The notes under the pieces were generated by a model that was not told the origin of the DNA, searched no databases, and worked only from the letters and a program-made list of their open reading frames with translations. From assembly GCF_009856355.1 (NCBI RefSeq), contig NZ_WMEW01000001.1, positions 372,001 to 436,000 on the forward strand: a DNA stretch of 64,000 nt, given 5' to 3'. Below are positions 47,457 through 56,296 of the stretch, in pieces. How positions within the stretch are numbered: position 1 is the stretch's first letter; every line of letters begins with the position of its first letter. The position numbers were made by a program, and so were the translations under genes. The DNA is from Halobacillus litoralis (GTDB lineage Bacteria > Bacillota > Bacilli > Bacillales > Halobacillaceae).

Positions 47457-47675
47457 TTAATCGTCTCCCGTATACGTCCGTACTAAATGAATGGTTCCAT
47501 ATGTACCTGCACCTAACCCAAGGAATAATCCAATGATTAAGAATGTGGGTTCAGTGGAATAGTGACTGTCCACCCATTTCCCTAAAAAAACACCTGCGAG
47601 CGGACCGCCTGCAAGCTGGGAAAGGATACTGCTGGTCAGTGCCATCGCTTTAAAAGGGGGATCGTATTTTTCCAA
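47457..47675 (-). CDS. AtpZ/AtpI-type small membrane protein
   Basis: A 72-residue protein with two helices (FKAMALTSSILSQLAGGPLA, TFLIIGLFLGLGAGTYGTIH) and Gly-rich hairpin, matching the AtpZ/AtpI family encoded ahead of atpI in Bacillaceae and proposed to aid magnesium supply or assembly. It is the first gene of the atp operon; its start is about 75 bases downstream of a strong promoter. Confidence 0.82.
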   Translation of the reverse strand: MEKYDPPFKAMALTSSILSQLAGGPLAGVFLGKWVDSHYSTEPTFLIIGLFLGLGAGTYGTIHLVRTYTGDD

Positions 47676-47750
47676 TCGTTTCCTTCCCTTCCATTTTCAG
47701 GATGGCTGCTGTGCGTCACCTATGAAAACCTTATCATTCCACACTATGTA

Positions 47751-47779
47751 AGAATACAATAGGGGTGGTTTCATGTCAA
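47751..47779 (-). promoter_or_regulatory. Sigma-A promoter of the atp operon
   Basis: On the minus strand TTGACA (47774-47779) is followed after 17 bases by TATTCT (47751-47756), a near-consensus promoter about 75 bases upstream of the first gene. Confidence 0.88.
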
Positions 47780-47830
47780 CGTGTTTGTGATTAAAAGTAC
47801 AATCGATTGACATCGTTCGATCACATTTCC

Positions 47831-47844
47831 GTCACAATTGTGAC
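47831..47844. promoter_or_regulatory. Perfect palindrome upstream of the atp promoter
   Basis: GTCACAATTGTGAC is a 14-base perfect palindrome centred about 60 bases upstream of the -35 box. It resembles half-sites of CRP/FNR-type regulators (TGTGA/TCACA) in inverted order and spacing, so no regulator can be named. Confidence 0.5.
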
Positions 47845-47890
47845 ACAATCTTCCTGTATATAAAGAACCATGGATTCCCCGCCATGGATA

Positions 47891-47925
47891 AGCACCACAG
47901 AACAATGGTTCTGTGGTGCTTTTTA
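47891..47925 (+). terminator. Strong hairpin with plus-strand U-tract at the protease 3' end
   Basis: AGCACCACAGAAC (47891-47903) and GTTCTGTGGTGCT (47908-47920) form a perfect 13-bp stem, loop AATG, with TTTTT on the plus strand overlapping the protease stop codon. No T-run follows on the minus strand, so it mainly blocks transcription entering the protease gene backwards from the atp side. Confidence 0.7.
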
Positions 47926-50079
47926 TGGATTTCCTTCTATATAAACAGGGAAGGCATAGCTGTCTGTTTCCCCGGCACGTGTTACTTCAACTACAGCCGT
48001 ATACATCCCAGCCAGACCAGCTTCTTTTGTAGAGACTTCCCCTTCGACCATCCCGGCATGCTGCTCCCCCAGCTCAACAACTGTGCCTGCCCACATCATC
48101 GTCCCGGCGCGGTAAAAGTCAATCGTCACAGCGTCCACGGGATCCGACAGATGAAATCGATAATCAGCCGTTCCTTTGTCCGGCCACCCTTGATTGAATT
48201 CAAAGCCGGAGACCCAGTCATACGTCGATTTTTGATTCACATACATATAAGGAACATTGTAGAAAGCGTCCCCTGCTTGAAAGGAAAGGTATCCTTCCTG
48301 CACTCCGTCCTCCAGAAAGGCTCCATTCAATCCGAGGCTGATGCTCACCTCTTTGGTTTCATTCCCATCAAGACGGAACGTCATGGGCAGCTCCCACGTC
48401 TCTCCCTTTTTCCTATCTGGTTGTTGAAACCGAACCTCTATCCCGGTGTCGGTCACGTTTTCCAACGTCAATGTCAGGTTTTTCCGTTCCAGACGTCCTT
48501 CAATTTTTCCAATAGTCATGTTTTCACTATGCAAAAGCAGCTGTGGCTGGAGGGCTTCCTTGATATCGAACACACCCGCCCCTTGTTCTGTAGGATCGAA
48601 AGTCCCTGCCTCCTTCTCCATAAGATCTGCGGTACTGATTAAAGCTCTTTTGACATCCTCCGCCGTCCAGTCCGGATGGGCTTCTTTCAGCAGAGCTGCC
48701 GCGCCGGCTATGTGCGGGGCAGCCATGCTCGTCCCCTGAAGCGATGTGTATCCGCCCGGGATTGTGCTCCACACAGCCACACCAGGAGCAAGCAGGTCAG
48801 GCTTGACCTCCCAATTCGTGGTTACAGGGCCTCGTGAGCTGAAGGGGGCCACCTGTTCAGCCTCCGGCACCATGACGGTTTCGACCCATTGACTTTCCTC
48901 TACAGCATTCTCTTTCAGCCACAGCCCTTCCTTTCTCGTCAGCGAGGCTGCCGGTATCGGAATGGCGCCCCCATTCAATCCACCACTGAAGGAACCTTCT
49001 TCATGATTGTAGATCAACACAGCCTCTGCTCCCGCTTGATACGCCTTAAGGACTTTTTCAAAAAACGGAATGCCTCCACGTTCAAATAACACCACATGTC
49101 CGCGGACATCAGGAAGCGTGTTCCCGCCAGTCCCTGCAAATACGACGGGGTACTTTCTGTCCAGCGACCAGGGAACCGATCCCGACAACGTCTGGATGTT
49201 GATCTGCCGTTTTTCTCCAGGGACCTTCAGGACAGGTACTTTCGTGTTCATAGAAGAGGCGCCGACCGTTATGGCCGGGGTGGAAGTGGCTGGGGAACCG
49301 ACCGTCCATGCACCCGGACCCGAATTTCCTGCGGCAACGACAACGACCGTCCCCATTTCCACCGCTTTGTTCACAGCGTGGGTCGTGGGCCAGTCCGGTC
49401 CATTCACATCATTCCCAAGAGAAAGGTTCACGACATCCATCCCTTCTTCCACAGCTTCTTCAAGGGCGGCAATGACCTGAACGGATGTCCCCATTCCTCC
49501 CGGCCCGAGAGCTCTATAAGCATACAGTTCCGCATCAGGAGCCATCCCTTTCATCTCTCCATCCGCCGCAATGACTCCGGCTACGTGCGTTCCGTGAATG
49601 GTAGCACCTTCTCCCTCCGTCTCCATTGGATCTTCATCAAAATCGACCGTGTCATATCCTCCCTGATAGTTCTTCGTTAAATCAGGATGGGTATAATCCA
49701 CCCCCGTATCAATAACGCCTACTTTAACTCCCTTCCCTGTATAGGATGTAGACATCTGATCACGAAGGGCATGTGTGGAAAAAGGGATTTCTTCCACAGC
49801 AAGCGCTTGATAACGGATAACCGCATGCTGGTTCCTCACTCCCTCTATACGGGCCACTTTTTCCAGATCCTGCACGGTGCCCTTAACGGCCACCGCATTT
49901 AACAGCGTGTCATACCGGGCCACAACTTCAAGCCTCGGAAACCTCTGCTCCAGATCATCTGCAATTTCATCCACGGGTTTTTCCATCTCGATGATAATCG
50001 TGACCTCTTCCTGAGGATCCGGAGCACGAAAGCCTGAAACCATCAGCAGAACAGAAATCATGGAAACCAAAAGCTTCAT
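47923..50079 (-). CDS. Secreted subtilisin-like serine protease (Vpr-like)
   Basis: Extracellular S8 peptidase of 718 residues. A signal peptide (MKLLVSMISVLLMVSGFRAP) is followed by an inhibitor_I9-like propeptide, then the catalytic domain with Asp in VKVGVIDTGVDYTHPDL (about residue 124), His in HGTHVAGVIAADG (about 162) and Ser in LQGTSMAAPHIAGAAALLKE (about 450). A PA-type insert lies between His and Ser regions (VVFAGTGG, GGIPFFEKVLKAYQAGAEAV). A C-terminal beta domain of about 200 residues follows. Vpr of B. subtilis has the same order. Good site AAAAAGGAG. Confidence 0.92.
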   Translation of the reverse strand: MKLLVSMISVLLMVSGFRAPDPQEEVTIIIEMEKPVDEIADDLEQRFPRLEVVARYDTLLNAVAVKGTVQDLEKVARIEGVRNQHAVIRYQALAVEEIPFSTHALRDQMSTSYTGKGVKVGVIDTGVDYTHPDLTKNYQGGYDTVDFDEDPMETEGEGATIHGTHVAGVIAADGEMKGMAPDAELYAYRALGPGGMGTSVQVIAALEEAVEEGMDVVNLSLGNDVNGPDWPTTHAVNKAVEMGTVVVVAAGNSGPGAWTVGSPATSTPAITVGASSMNTKVPVLKVPGEKRQINIQTLSGSVPWSLDRKYPVVFAGTGGNTLPDVRGHVVLFERGGIPFFEKVLKAYQAGAEAVLIYNHEEGSFSGGLNGGAIPIPAASLTRKEGLWLKENAVEESQWVETVMVPEAEQVAPFSSRGPVTTNWEVKPDLLAPGVAVWSTIPGGYTSLQGTSMAAPHIAGAAALLKEAHPDWTAEDVKRALISTADLMEKEAGTFDPTEQGAGVFDIKEALQPQLLLHSENMTIGKIEGRLERKNLTLTLENVTDTGIEVRFQQPDRKKGETWELPMTFRLDGNETKEVSISLGLNGAFLEDGVQEGYLSFQAGDAFYNVPYMYVNQKSTYDWVSGFEFNQGWPDKGTADYRFHLSDPVDAVTIDFYRAGTMMWAGTVVELGEQHAGMVEGEVSTKEAGLAGMYTAVVEVTRAGETDSYAFPVYIEGNP

Positions 50080-50136
50080 AACCGTGCGCTCCTTTTTTCT
50101 GATAGCTTCTGCCAGTGGAAGGTGATTATACTCCTA

Positions 50137-50165
50137 TAAAAAAAAGCTGAGCTCGAGTGAGCTCA
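50137..50165 (-). terminator. Terminator of mnaA
   Basis: AGCTGAGCTC and GAGCTCAGCT pair around GAGT, with eight T following on the minus strand; it lies just after the mnaA stop codon. Confidence 0.92.
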
Positions 50166-50174
50166 GCTGCTTTC

Positions 50175-51326
50175 CTATTCTTCAATTTCAAAAGGCGCCG
50201 GCTTCTCCTGCCTGCGGCCGAAATAGTATTGGATGGCTTCTGCAATACGCGCAGAAGCCTGTCCATCCCCATAAGGGTTGGACGCTTCAGCCATCTGTTC
50301 ATGCTTCTCATCCTCCGATAGAAGCTCATGAGCAAGATGGAAGATATGATCTTCATCTGTCCCTGCAAGTTTTAATGTACCTGCTTCAATTCCTTCCGGG
50401 CGTTCCGTCGTATCACGAAGGACAAGAACCGGCACACCGAGGGATGGCGCTTCTTCCTGCACGCCTCCGGAATCGGTCAGAATCAAATGGGCACGGGAGG
50501 CAAAATTATGGAAGTCGATGACATCGAGCGGATCGATCAATTTAATCCGGTCATCATTGCCAAGAATCTTGTCCGCTGTTTCTTTCACCACGGGGTTCAA
50601 ATGGACAGGGTAAACCACTTCAATATCCTCATGCTCCTGAACGAGACGTTTAATGGCCCTGAACATCTGTTCCATATTATTACCGAGGTTCTCCCTGCGG
50701 TGGGCGGTCATTAACACCAGACGCTTGGAGCCGACTTCATCCAGTACAGCCGATTGATAATCATCACGAACAGTGGTCTGCAGTGCATCGATCGCTGTAT
50801 TTCCGGTTACGAAAATGTGATCTTCCGATTTATTCTCAGCCAACAGGTTATCCCTGGACTTGTTCGTCGGCGCAAAGTGCAGATCTGCCATGACTCCTGT
50901 CAGCTGTCTGTTCATTTCCTCCGGGAACGGGGAGTATTTATTCCACGTACGAAGCCCTGCCTCTACGTGTCCGACAGGGATCTGGTTATAGAACGCCGCA
51001 AGGGAAGCAGCGAAAGTCGTAGTCGTATCACCGTGTACCAAAACGACATCGGGCTTCGTCTCCTTCATGACGCTGTCCAGACCTTCCAGTGCCCTTGTAG
51101 TTACCTGGGCCAGTGTCTGCCGATCTTTCATAATATCCAAATCGAAATCAGGAGTGATGTCAAAGATCTTCAGCACCTGATCCAGCATTTCACGGTGCTG
51201 AGCGGTTACCGTCACAATGGGTTCAAACTGATCACTGCGCTTTTTCAATTCCAATACAAGCGGAGCCATTTTAATCGCTTCCGGCCTTGTACCGAATATG
51301 GTCATTACCTTAATTCGCTCTGCCAT
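50175..51326 (-). CDS. mnaA: UDP-N-acetylglucosamine 2-epimerase MnaA/WecB
   Basis: Interconverts UDP-GlcNAc and UDP-ManNAc for the linkage unit of wall teichoic acids and related polymers; cytosolic. The 383-residue protein has VMTIFGTRPEAIKMAPLVLE at the N-terminus, VHGDTTTTFAASLAAFY near residue 95, HVEAGLRTWNKYSPFPEEMN near 118 and LTDSGGVQEEAPSLGVPVLV near 288, all hallmarks of non-hydrolysing epimerases. It follows upp by 38 bases on the same strand. Confidence 0.95.
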   Translation of the reverse strand: MAERIKVMTIFGTRPEAIKMAPLVLELKKRSDQFEPIVTVTAQHREMLDQVLKIFDITPDFDLDIMKDRQTLAQVTTRALEGLDSVMKETKPDVVLVHGDTTTTFAASLAAFYNQIPVGHVEAGLRTWNKYSPFPEEMNRQLTGVMADLHFAPTNKSRDNLLAENKSEDHIFVTGNTAIDALQTTVRDDYQSAVLDEVGSKRLVLMTAHRRENLGNNMEQMFRAIKRLVQEHEDIEVVYPVHLNPVVKETADKILGNDDRIKLIDPLDVIDFHNFASRAHLILTDSGGVQEEAPSLGVPVLVLRDTTERPEGIEAGTLKLAGTDEDHIFHLAHELLSEDEKHEQMAEASNPYGDGQASARIAEAIQYYFGRRQEKPAPFEIEE

Positions 51327-51364
51327 GTTGCTCCCTCCTTCTGTTGAGGATCGTAGCCGTACGT

Positions 51365-51997
51365 TTATTTTGTTCCGTATAGACGGTCGCCGGCGTCACC
51401 GAGACCAGGGACAATGTAGCCTTTTTCATTAAGTTTTTCATCCAGGGCGGCCAGGTAGATGTCGACGTCCGGGTGCTCGGCCTGAACAGCTTCTACACCT
51501 TCAGGAGCCGCTACGAGACACATCAGGCGGATTTGTCGTGCTCCACGTTTCTTTAAGGAGTGGATTGCTTCATTGGCGGATCCGCCTGTGGCCAGCATCG
51601 GATCGATGACAATCAGTTCACGTTCTTCGATGTCACTTGGAAGTTTGACATAATACTCGACCGGCTGCAGCGTTTCAGGATCACGATAAAGTCCAACGTG
51701 CCCGATTTTCGCAGCTGGAATCAATTGAATGATTCCATCCACCATACCTAAGCCCGCACGTAAAATAGGCACAAGACCGATCTTCTTCCCTGTCAGTACT
51801 TTCGCTTTGGCCTCTTCCACAACAGGTGTGTCAATATTAACTTCTTCCAATGGAAGATCACGTGTGATTTCAAATGCCATAAGAGCCGCTACTTCGTCCA
51901 CAAGTTCACGAAAGTCTTTCGTTCCCGTCTCTTTTTTACGTATGTAGGTCAACTTATGTTGAATCAAAGGGTGATCCAGTACATAAACGTTTGCCAT
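51365..51997 (-). CDS. upp: Uracil phosphoribosyltransferase
   Basis: Pyrimidine salvage: makes UMP from uracil and PRPP. The 210-residue protein has [22 protein letters not shown] and the PRPP loop [20 protein letters not shown] near residue 130. The start at 51997 gives [15 protein letters not shown] after Met, as in B. subtilis; an ATG two codons earlier is closer to AAGGAG. Confidence 0.96.
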   Translation of the reverse strand: MANVYVLDHPLIQHKLTYIRKKETGTKDFRELVDEVAALMAFEITRDLPLEEVNIDTPVVEEAKAKVLTGKKIGLVPILRAGLGMVDGIIQLIPAAKIGHVGLYRDPETLQPVEYYVKLPSDIEERELIVIDPMLATGGSANEAIHSLKKRGARQIRLMCLVAAPEGVEAVQAEHPDVDIYLAALDEKLNEKGYIVPGLGDAGDRLYGTK

Positions 51998-52160
51998 TGC
52001 CATTCACTCCTTTTCAAAATTTACATCCTTTAAATTGTACTGAAAAAGCACCACTACTGCAACCCGGATTTCATTTCGATTTCCTTACAAAATGTTAATT
52101 TCCTTTATGAACAGCATAGGGTAATCATTCACAGATGGATGGAAAAGGAAAAGAATCCAT

Positions 52161-52198
52161 AAAGAAAGAGCTGCCTGTATACAGGCAGCTCTTTCTTT
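52161..52198. terminator. Large perfect palindrome, terminator region of glyA
   Basis: A 19-bp uninterrupted inverted repeat (halves AAAGAAAGAGCTGCCTGTA and its complement), ending in T- and A-rich arms on both strands, so it works in both directions. It lies between glyA and upp, with the repeat elements 52222-52500 between it and glyA. Confidence 0.8.
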
Positions 52199-52221
52199 AT
52201 AAGCTTTTTTCTTTCCTGCTG

Positions 52222-52299
52222 CCAGGAGCGAAAACCCCTTCCCCTTCCGCGGACGAGCGCCCGAGCTTCCGCAGGAGTGGAAGGGGCACCGCTCCTTGG
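52222..52299. repeat. Shortened long-hairpin repeat, family 1 (copy D)
   Basis: Arms CCAGGAGCG-N4-CCCCTTCC (52222-52242) and GGAAGGGG-N3-CGCTCC (52279-52295) enclose CTTCCGCGGACGAG and CTTCCGCAGGAGT, which match only the ends of the family 1 core. The middle part (TGAGCCTCCTC to GGTCTC) is missing. Confidence 0.6.
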
Positions 52300-52365
52300 G
52301 AGTTCTTTGAAATCTGCGAACCTGTGCAGGGCACAATCTCTCTCCTCTATATCTAACGTCGGCAC

Positions 52366-52500
52366 GAGGAGCGTTCGGTGGTGATGCCTGCGGGAACAGC
52401 ACGGGCCGAAGATCCACTTGGGCAGGCGGTCTTCCTGACCAAGTCAGCGGAGGGCGTGCCCACGGCATTCATCCACCGATAAGCGGAAAGTGACCCTTCA
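52366..52500. repeat. Dispersed repeat family 2, copy near glyA
   Basis: Contains TTCGGTGGTG (52375-52384), which recurs near 26640, and the exact 18-base core CATCCACCGATAAGCGGA at 52470-52487. The open frames crossing the stretch 52004-52525 have no ribosome site and follow repeat boundaries, so I see no gene here. Confidence 0.55.
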
Positions 52501-52525
52501 CACGACGAAAGGGCAGCTCTTCGTG

Positions 52526-53782
52526 TCAGATGGAAGAATAATTTAACGTTTGGTATAGAGGGAAGCGGGAGGTAAGTTCACGAACGCGCTTCTCTGCGTC
52601 TTTCATTTTCTCTTCATCTTCATGATGTTCGAGGGTGAAGGCGATCAAATCTGCGATTTCCTCCATCTCCGCTTCCTTGAAGCCACGGCTCGTTACGGCA
52701 GCTGTTCCGATCCGGATACCGCTTGTAACGAAAGGACCTTCAGGGTCGAATGGAATGGTGTTTTTGTTCGTTGTCAGCCCAATGGCGTCCAGGGCTTTTT
52801 CTACGACTTTCCCCGTCAATTCCTTACTTCTCAGATCCAGAAGAATCAAGTGGTTGTCGGTGCCGCCTGAAACGATATCCACACCTTTGTTGACAAGAGC
52901 CTCACCAAGATGTTTCGCATTGGCGATCACCTGACGGGAATACTGCTTGAATTCAGGCTGAAGAGCTTCCCTGAAAGAGACCGCCTTGGCCGCGATGATG
53001 TGCATAAGCGGACCGCCCTGCATCCCAGGGAAGACGTTCTTATCAATCTTCTTCGCAAACTCTTTTTCACAGAGGATCATTCCGCCGCGTGGGCCACGGA
53101 GCGTCTTGTGGGTCGTTGTTGTAACAAATTGGGCATGAGGGACAGGATTTGGATGAAGGCCGGATGCTACAAGTCCTGCAATGTGAGCCATATCCACCAT
53201 GAGATAAGCACCCACTTCATCTGCAATTTCCCGGAATTTCGCAAAATCAATTTCTCTCGGATACGCACTGGCACCAGCAACAATCAGCTTTGGTTGAACT
53301 TCTTTCGCTTTTGCAAGCACGGCATCATAATCGATTTTCTGATCCTTCTCATCAACACCGTACTCTTCAAAGTTGTACAGTTTCCCACTGAAGTTCACAG
53401 AACTTCCATGTGTTAAGTGACCACCATGGCTGAGGTTCATTCCAAGCACCGTATCGCCGTGCTCCAACACTGTAAAATAAACAGCCATATTCGCCTGCGC
53501 TCCGGAGTGAGGCTGAACGTTTACGTTTTCAGCACCAAACAGCTCTTTGGCACGATCGCGCGCCAGGTTTTCCACAACATCCACGTGCTCACAGCCACCG
53601 TAGTAGCGGCGCCCTGGATATCCTTCTGCATATTTATTCGTGAGTACAGAACCCATAGCTTCCATGACGGCTTCAGAAACAAAGTTCTCAGAGGCGATCA
53701 GTTCGATATTATCCTGTTGGCGTTGTCTTTCATTCTCCATCGCGGCAAAGATTTCTGCATCTGCTGTTTTTACATGATTCAT
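52526..53782 (-). CDS. glyA: Serine hydroxymethyltransferase
   Basis: PLP enzyme making glycine and methylene-tetrahydrofolate from serine. The 418-residue protein has [20 protein letters not shown] near residue 25, the PLP lysine in [18 protein letters not shown] near residue 230, and the tetrahydrofolate-site tail. The ATG at 53782 follows GGGGAAGGA. Length is typical. It is 26 bases from the ywlG stop. Confidence 0.97.
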   Translation of the reverse strand: MNHVKTADAEIFAAMENERQRQQDNIELIASENFVSEAVMEAMGSVLTNKYAEGYPGRRYYGGCEHVDVVENLARDRAKELFGAENVNVQPHSGAQANMAVYFTVLEHGDTVLGMNLSHGGHLTHGSSVNFSGKLYNFEEYGVDEKDQKIDYDAVLAKAKEVQPKLIVAGASAYPREIDFAKFREIADEVGAYLMVDMAHIAGLVASGLHPNPVPHAQFVTTTTHKTLRGPRGGMILCEKEFAKKIDKNVFPGMQGGPLMHIIAAKAVSFREALQPEFKQYSRQVIANAKHLGEALVNKGVDIVSGGTDNHLILLDLRSKELTGKVVEKALDAIGLTTNKNTIPFDPEGPFVTSGIRIGTAAVTSRGFKEAEMEEIADLIAFTLEHHEDEEKMKDAEKRVRELTSRFPLYQTLNYSSI

Positions 53783-53808
53783 TGTATTTCCTTCCCCTTT
53801 CATGGCTC

Positions 53809-54378
53809 TTAGTCACAAAACGATCCTTCTGTATCCCTTTCATACACGGCCCGTGCTCCCCCGATGAGTGGAGGACGGGTTTTAGCAGCGGTCATGTGGG
53901 CTTGTCCGACCGTCTTCTGCTTCAGCCTGACAGGAACAGCCACCCGCTTCAAATGCATGCCGATCAAGGTATCCCCTATATCCAGTCCTCCTGCTGCTTC
54001 AACAGCTTCAACAAGAACCGGATCCTTCATATGCTTGTAGGCATAGGAAGCCATCGATCCACCTGCCTTCGGTACAGGAACAGCTGCCACTTCCTGCAGC
54101 CGCTCCCGTTCAAGCACGGAGCGTTCCACGACCAAGGCTCTATTCAAATGTTCACAACATTGAAAAGCCAGATCGACACCATCGACCGACTGGATCCTCA
54201 TCAAGGCGCTGAATACAGATTCGGCTATCGCTTCACTGCCCGAAGTGCCGATACGTTCCCCGGCAACTTCACTTGTCGAACAGCCGATAACAAATAAACC
54301 CTTCTGAAGAATAGTTGATTCAAGCAGTTCATCTGTGACCTGCTTCATATCCTTCTCCACATGATGCCATTGTGCCAT
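53809..54378 (-). CDS. ywlG: YwlG family protein (DUF436)
   Basis: A 189-residue cytosolic protein. [20 protein letters not shown] near residue 28, [17 protein letters not shown] near 70 and [20 protein letters not shown] near 100 are the family pattern (TIGR01440/DUF436). Biochemical role unknown. The ATG 54378 follows AGGAGGT by eight bases; the longer frame to 54498 crosses a terminator. Position between rpiB and glyA is the same as in B. subtilis. Confidence 0.88.
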   Translation of the reverse strand: MAQWHHVEKDMKQVTDELLESTILQKGLFVIGCSTSEVAGERIGTSGSEAIAESVFSALMRIQSVDGVDLAFQCCEHLNRALVVERSVLERERLQEVAAVPVPKAGGSMASYAYKHMKDPVLVEAVEAAGGLDIGDTLIGMHLKRVAVPVRLKQKTVGQAHMTAAKTRPPLIGGARAVYERDTEGSFCD

Positions 54379-54433
54379 TTTCCCGCACCTCCTTGGTGAA
54401 CTACCCGGAACACTGGTAACACAGGCTTTATGA

Positions 54434-54471
54434 TAAAAAAGGAGAAGCTGGTTCTGCTCCTCCTTTTTATC
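54434..54471 (-). terminator. Terminator between rpiB and ywlG
   Basis: AAAAAAGGAGAAGC and GCTCCTCCTTTTT pair with a mismatch around a 7-base loop, with a T-run on the minus strand, downstream of rpiB. Confidence 0.65.
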
Positions 54472-54515
54472 GCAGCGAAAGCTGTAAGGCTTCCGCATTT
54501 CTATATCCCATTGTA

Positions 54516-54956
54516 TTACTTATTTTCATATTCGGCAATCTTACTTACGCGTCTTTCATGACGACCGGCCTCGAAATCTGTTGTTACCCAGGTTCTGGCA
54601 ATTTCCCTCGCCAGGCCGGGCCCGATGACGCGCTCTCCCATGCACAGGACATTGGAGTCATTATGTTCACGTGTGACCTTTGCCGTAAATAAATCATGCA
54701 CCAAGGCAGCTCTGATGCCTTTCACCTTGTTTGCGGAAACGGACATCCCGATGCCTGTCCCACAGATTAAAATAGCTTTATCAAATTCACCAGCCGCTAC
54801 ACGTTCTGCTGCCGGTATCGCATAATCCGGATAGTCGACCGACCCTTCACAGTCACAGCCGGCATCCTCAAATGCCACGTCCAGTTCAGTCAGGACCTCT
54901 GCTACTTCTTTACGTAAATTCACACCGCCGTGGTCGGAGGCAAGAATGACTTTCAT
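54516..54956 (-). CDS. rpiB: Ribose-5-phosphate isomerase B
   Basis: Interconverts ribose-5-P and ribulose-5-P in the pentose phosphate pathway; 146 residues. VILASDHGGVNLRKEVAEVL at the start and ICGTGIGMSVSANKVKGIRA near residue 63 (catalytic Cys64 region) are LacAB/RpiB motifs, followed by AREHND-type HNDSNVLCMGERVIG. Good ribosome site GGGGAG. Confidence 0.94.
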   Translation of the reverse strand: MKVILASDHGGVNLRKEVAEVLTELDVAFEDAGCDCEGSVDYPDYAIPAAERVAAGEFDKAILICGTGIGMSVSANKVKGIRAALVHDLFTAKVTREHNDSNVLCMGERVIGPGLAREIARTWVTTDFEAGRHERRVSKIAEYENK

Positions 54957-55076
54957 TTACGGACACTCCCCTCTTCTACATTCCACTATATCGTGCCAGT
55001 TTCCCATAGGGCTGTCAATGAATAGAAAGAAGGGAAAATCCTTATGTACACAAGCACCCTCATAGGGCCTGAGTTT

Positions 55077-55685
55077 CTATGACTGCTCATCCTTCAGTTT
55101 GTTTACGAGAACTTCAATATGATGACTGATTTCGTCCCTCGTTCTTCGATACACGCTCAAACTCCCGCCGAACGGATCGGTGATGTTCAAATCAGGAAGC
55201 TGCCCCTCCATGCGTTCAATACGTCTGATATCATCTTCCAGTTCTTCACGCAGCTTGGCTTCAATCTCTTCATCATTAAGGTTCTTGTACCTGGCCAGCA
55301 GATTCGTTCTTTTTTCTTCAAAATGGCTGTACAACTCCTTCAGCTGCTTCCATTGATCCTCATCAATAAGAACGTACTCCTTCAGCGTGAAGAATTTGTC
55401 CTGATAATCAGGATATTGAATAGCAAGTGTCTGCTTATGGCGGTCTGTCATCGTCAGAACAAGATCCGCCCATTCCAGGCCGTCCACCGTCACCGGACTG
55501 GTGTGGTGATTCAGCGTCAGATCAATTTCACCAAGGACGACACTGGAGTTCTCCGCCAGCGGCTCACCTTTCCCTGCAAAGATTCCTGCAGAACGGACCT
55601 TATCCTGATCATACTTAGATTTGAGAATCGCCTCCGCCATAGGACTCCTACATGTATTGCCTGTACATACAAATAATATATTCAT
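55077..55685 (-). CDS. ywlE: Low-molecular-weight phosphatase, YwlE-like with extra helical insert
   Basis: Likely protein arginine phosphatase. The phosphate loop CTGNTCRSPMAE is at residues 7-18 and the general acid is in NITDPFGGSLSVYRRTRDE near residue 170. YwlE of B. subtilis is 150 residues; this protein has 202 because a charged, helical insert of about 50 residues (DEDQWKQLKELYSHFEEKRT and LREELEDDIRRIERMEGQ) lies between the YVL strand and the DPFG loop. The position between rpiB and mntP is the ywlE locus. The Thr after the Cys loop agrees with arginine phosphatases. Confidence 0.85.
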   Translation of the reverse strand: MNILFVCTGNTCRSPMAEAILKSKYDQDKVRSAGIFAGKGEPLAENSSVVLGEIDLTLNHHTSPVTVDGLEWADLVLTMTDRHKQTLAIQYPDYQDKFFTLKEYVLIDEDQWKQLKELYSHFEEKRTNLLARYKNLNDEEIEAKLREELEDDIRRIERMEGQLPDLNITDPFGGSLSVYRRTRDEISHHIEVLVNKLKDEQS

Positions 55686-55757
55686 CTCCGATTTCTCCTC
55701 ATATATAATCCGTTTTATTCCATCATATCATAGAGGATTCTCTTCCTGAAACTATGG

Positions 55758-56294
55758 TTAAAAGATAGAATAAAGACCAAGAGCACATAGAATACTGCCG
55801 CCGAGAAGCTCGCTGTAAATCCCCATCACAGCTCCGGCCCTTCTTCCAATAAGAAAACCTGTCCACGTCAACAGCATACTGAACAGCCCAAAAGAGGCAA
55901 TCGTTATCATCACATCCGCTTCCCGAAGACCGAGACTGAAGCCGACAGGAAAGCTGTCGATACTCACACTTAAGGCGAAAAGCCAGAATCCAATCCCGCT
56001 GAGGCGGTAAGAGACGGCGTGTTTTTCTGTAAAGGAAGCAAAAACCGTATAGGCTCCGAGGCCGAACAACATGAAACCACCAGCCAGCTCAGCCCACTCG
56101 CTGGCTCCGGCGGACAACCATTGTCCGAGAAGCATCCCAAGACCCGGCATGAAAATATGAAAAAGGCCGATCGTCAGCCCTGTCAGCAGGACATATTTCA
56201 TACGGACCGCCTGCATCCCTATTCCTAAAGAGACAGAAAAGGCATCCAGTCCCAAGGCAATGGAAAGCAGAAGAAGCGAAGATAATTGTTCCAA
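55758..56294 (-). CDS. mntP: Manganese efflux pump MntP
   Basis: Mn2+ exporter of about 178 residues with six helices. Two inverted repeats each carry the acidic motif: IALGLDAFSVSLGIGM near the N-terminus and LSVSIDSFPVGFSLGL in the middle, as in MntP (DUF204). The start is uncertain: a TTG at 56294 lies seven bases after GGGGAGGGGG, while the ATG at 56327 has no ribosome site. That ribosome site is also the 3' arm of the terminator of the upstream gene, so translation could be blocked when the hairpin forms. Confidence 0.85.
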   Translation of the reverse strand: MEQLSSLLLLSIALGLDAFSVSLGIGMQAVRMKYVLLTGLTIGLFHIFMPGLGMLLGQWLSAGASEWAELAGGFMLFGLGAYTVFASFTEKHAVSYRLSGIGFWLFALSVSIDSFPVGFSLGLREADVMITIASFGLFSMLLTWTGFLIGRRAGAVMGIYSELLGGSILCALGLYSIF

Positions 56295-56296
56295 TG

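Noticed and set aside
52085..52468. Open frame of 127 codons on the minus strand
   Set aside because: It overlaps the perfect palindrome and the repeat elements and has no ribosome site.
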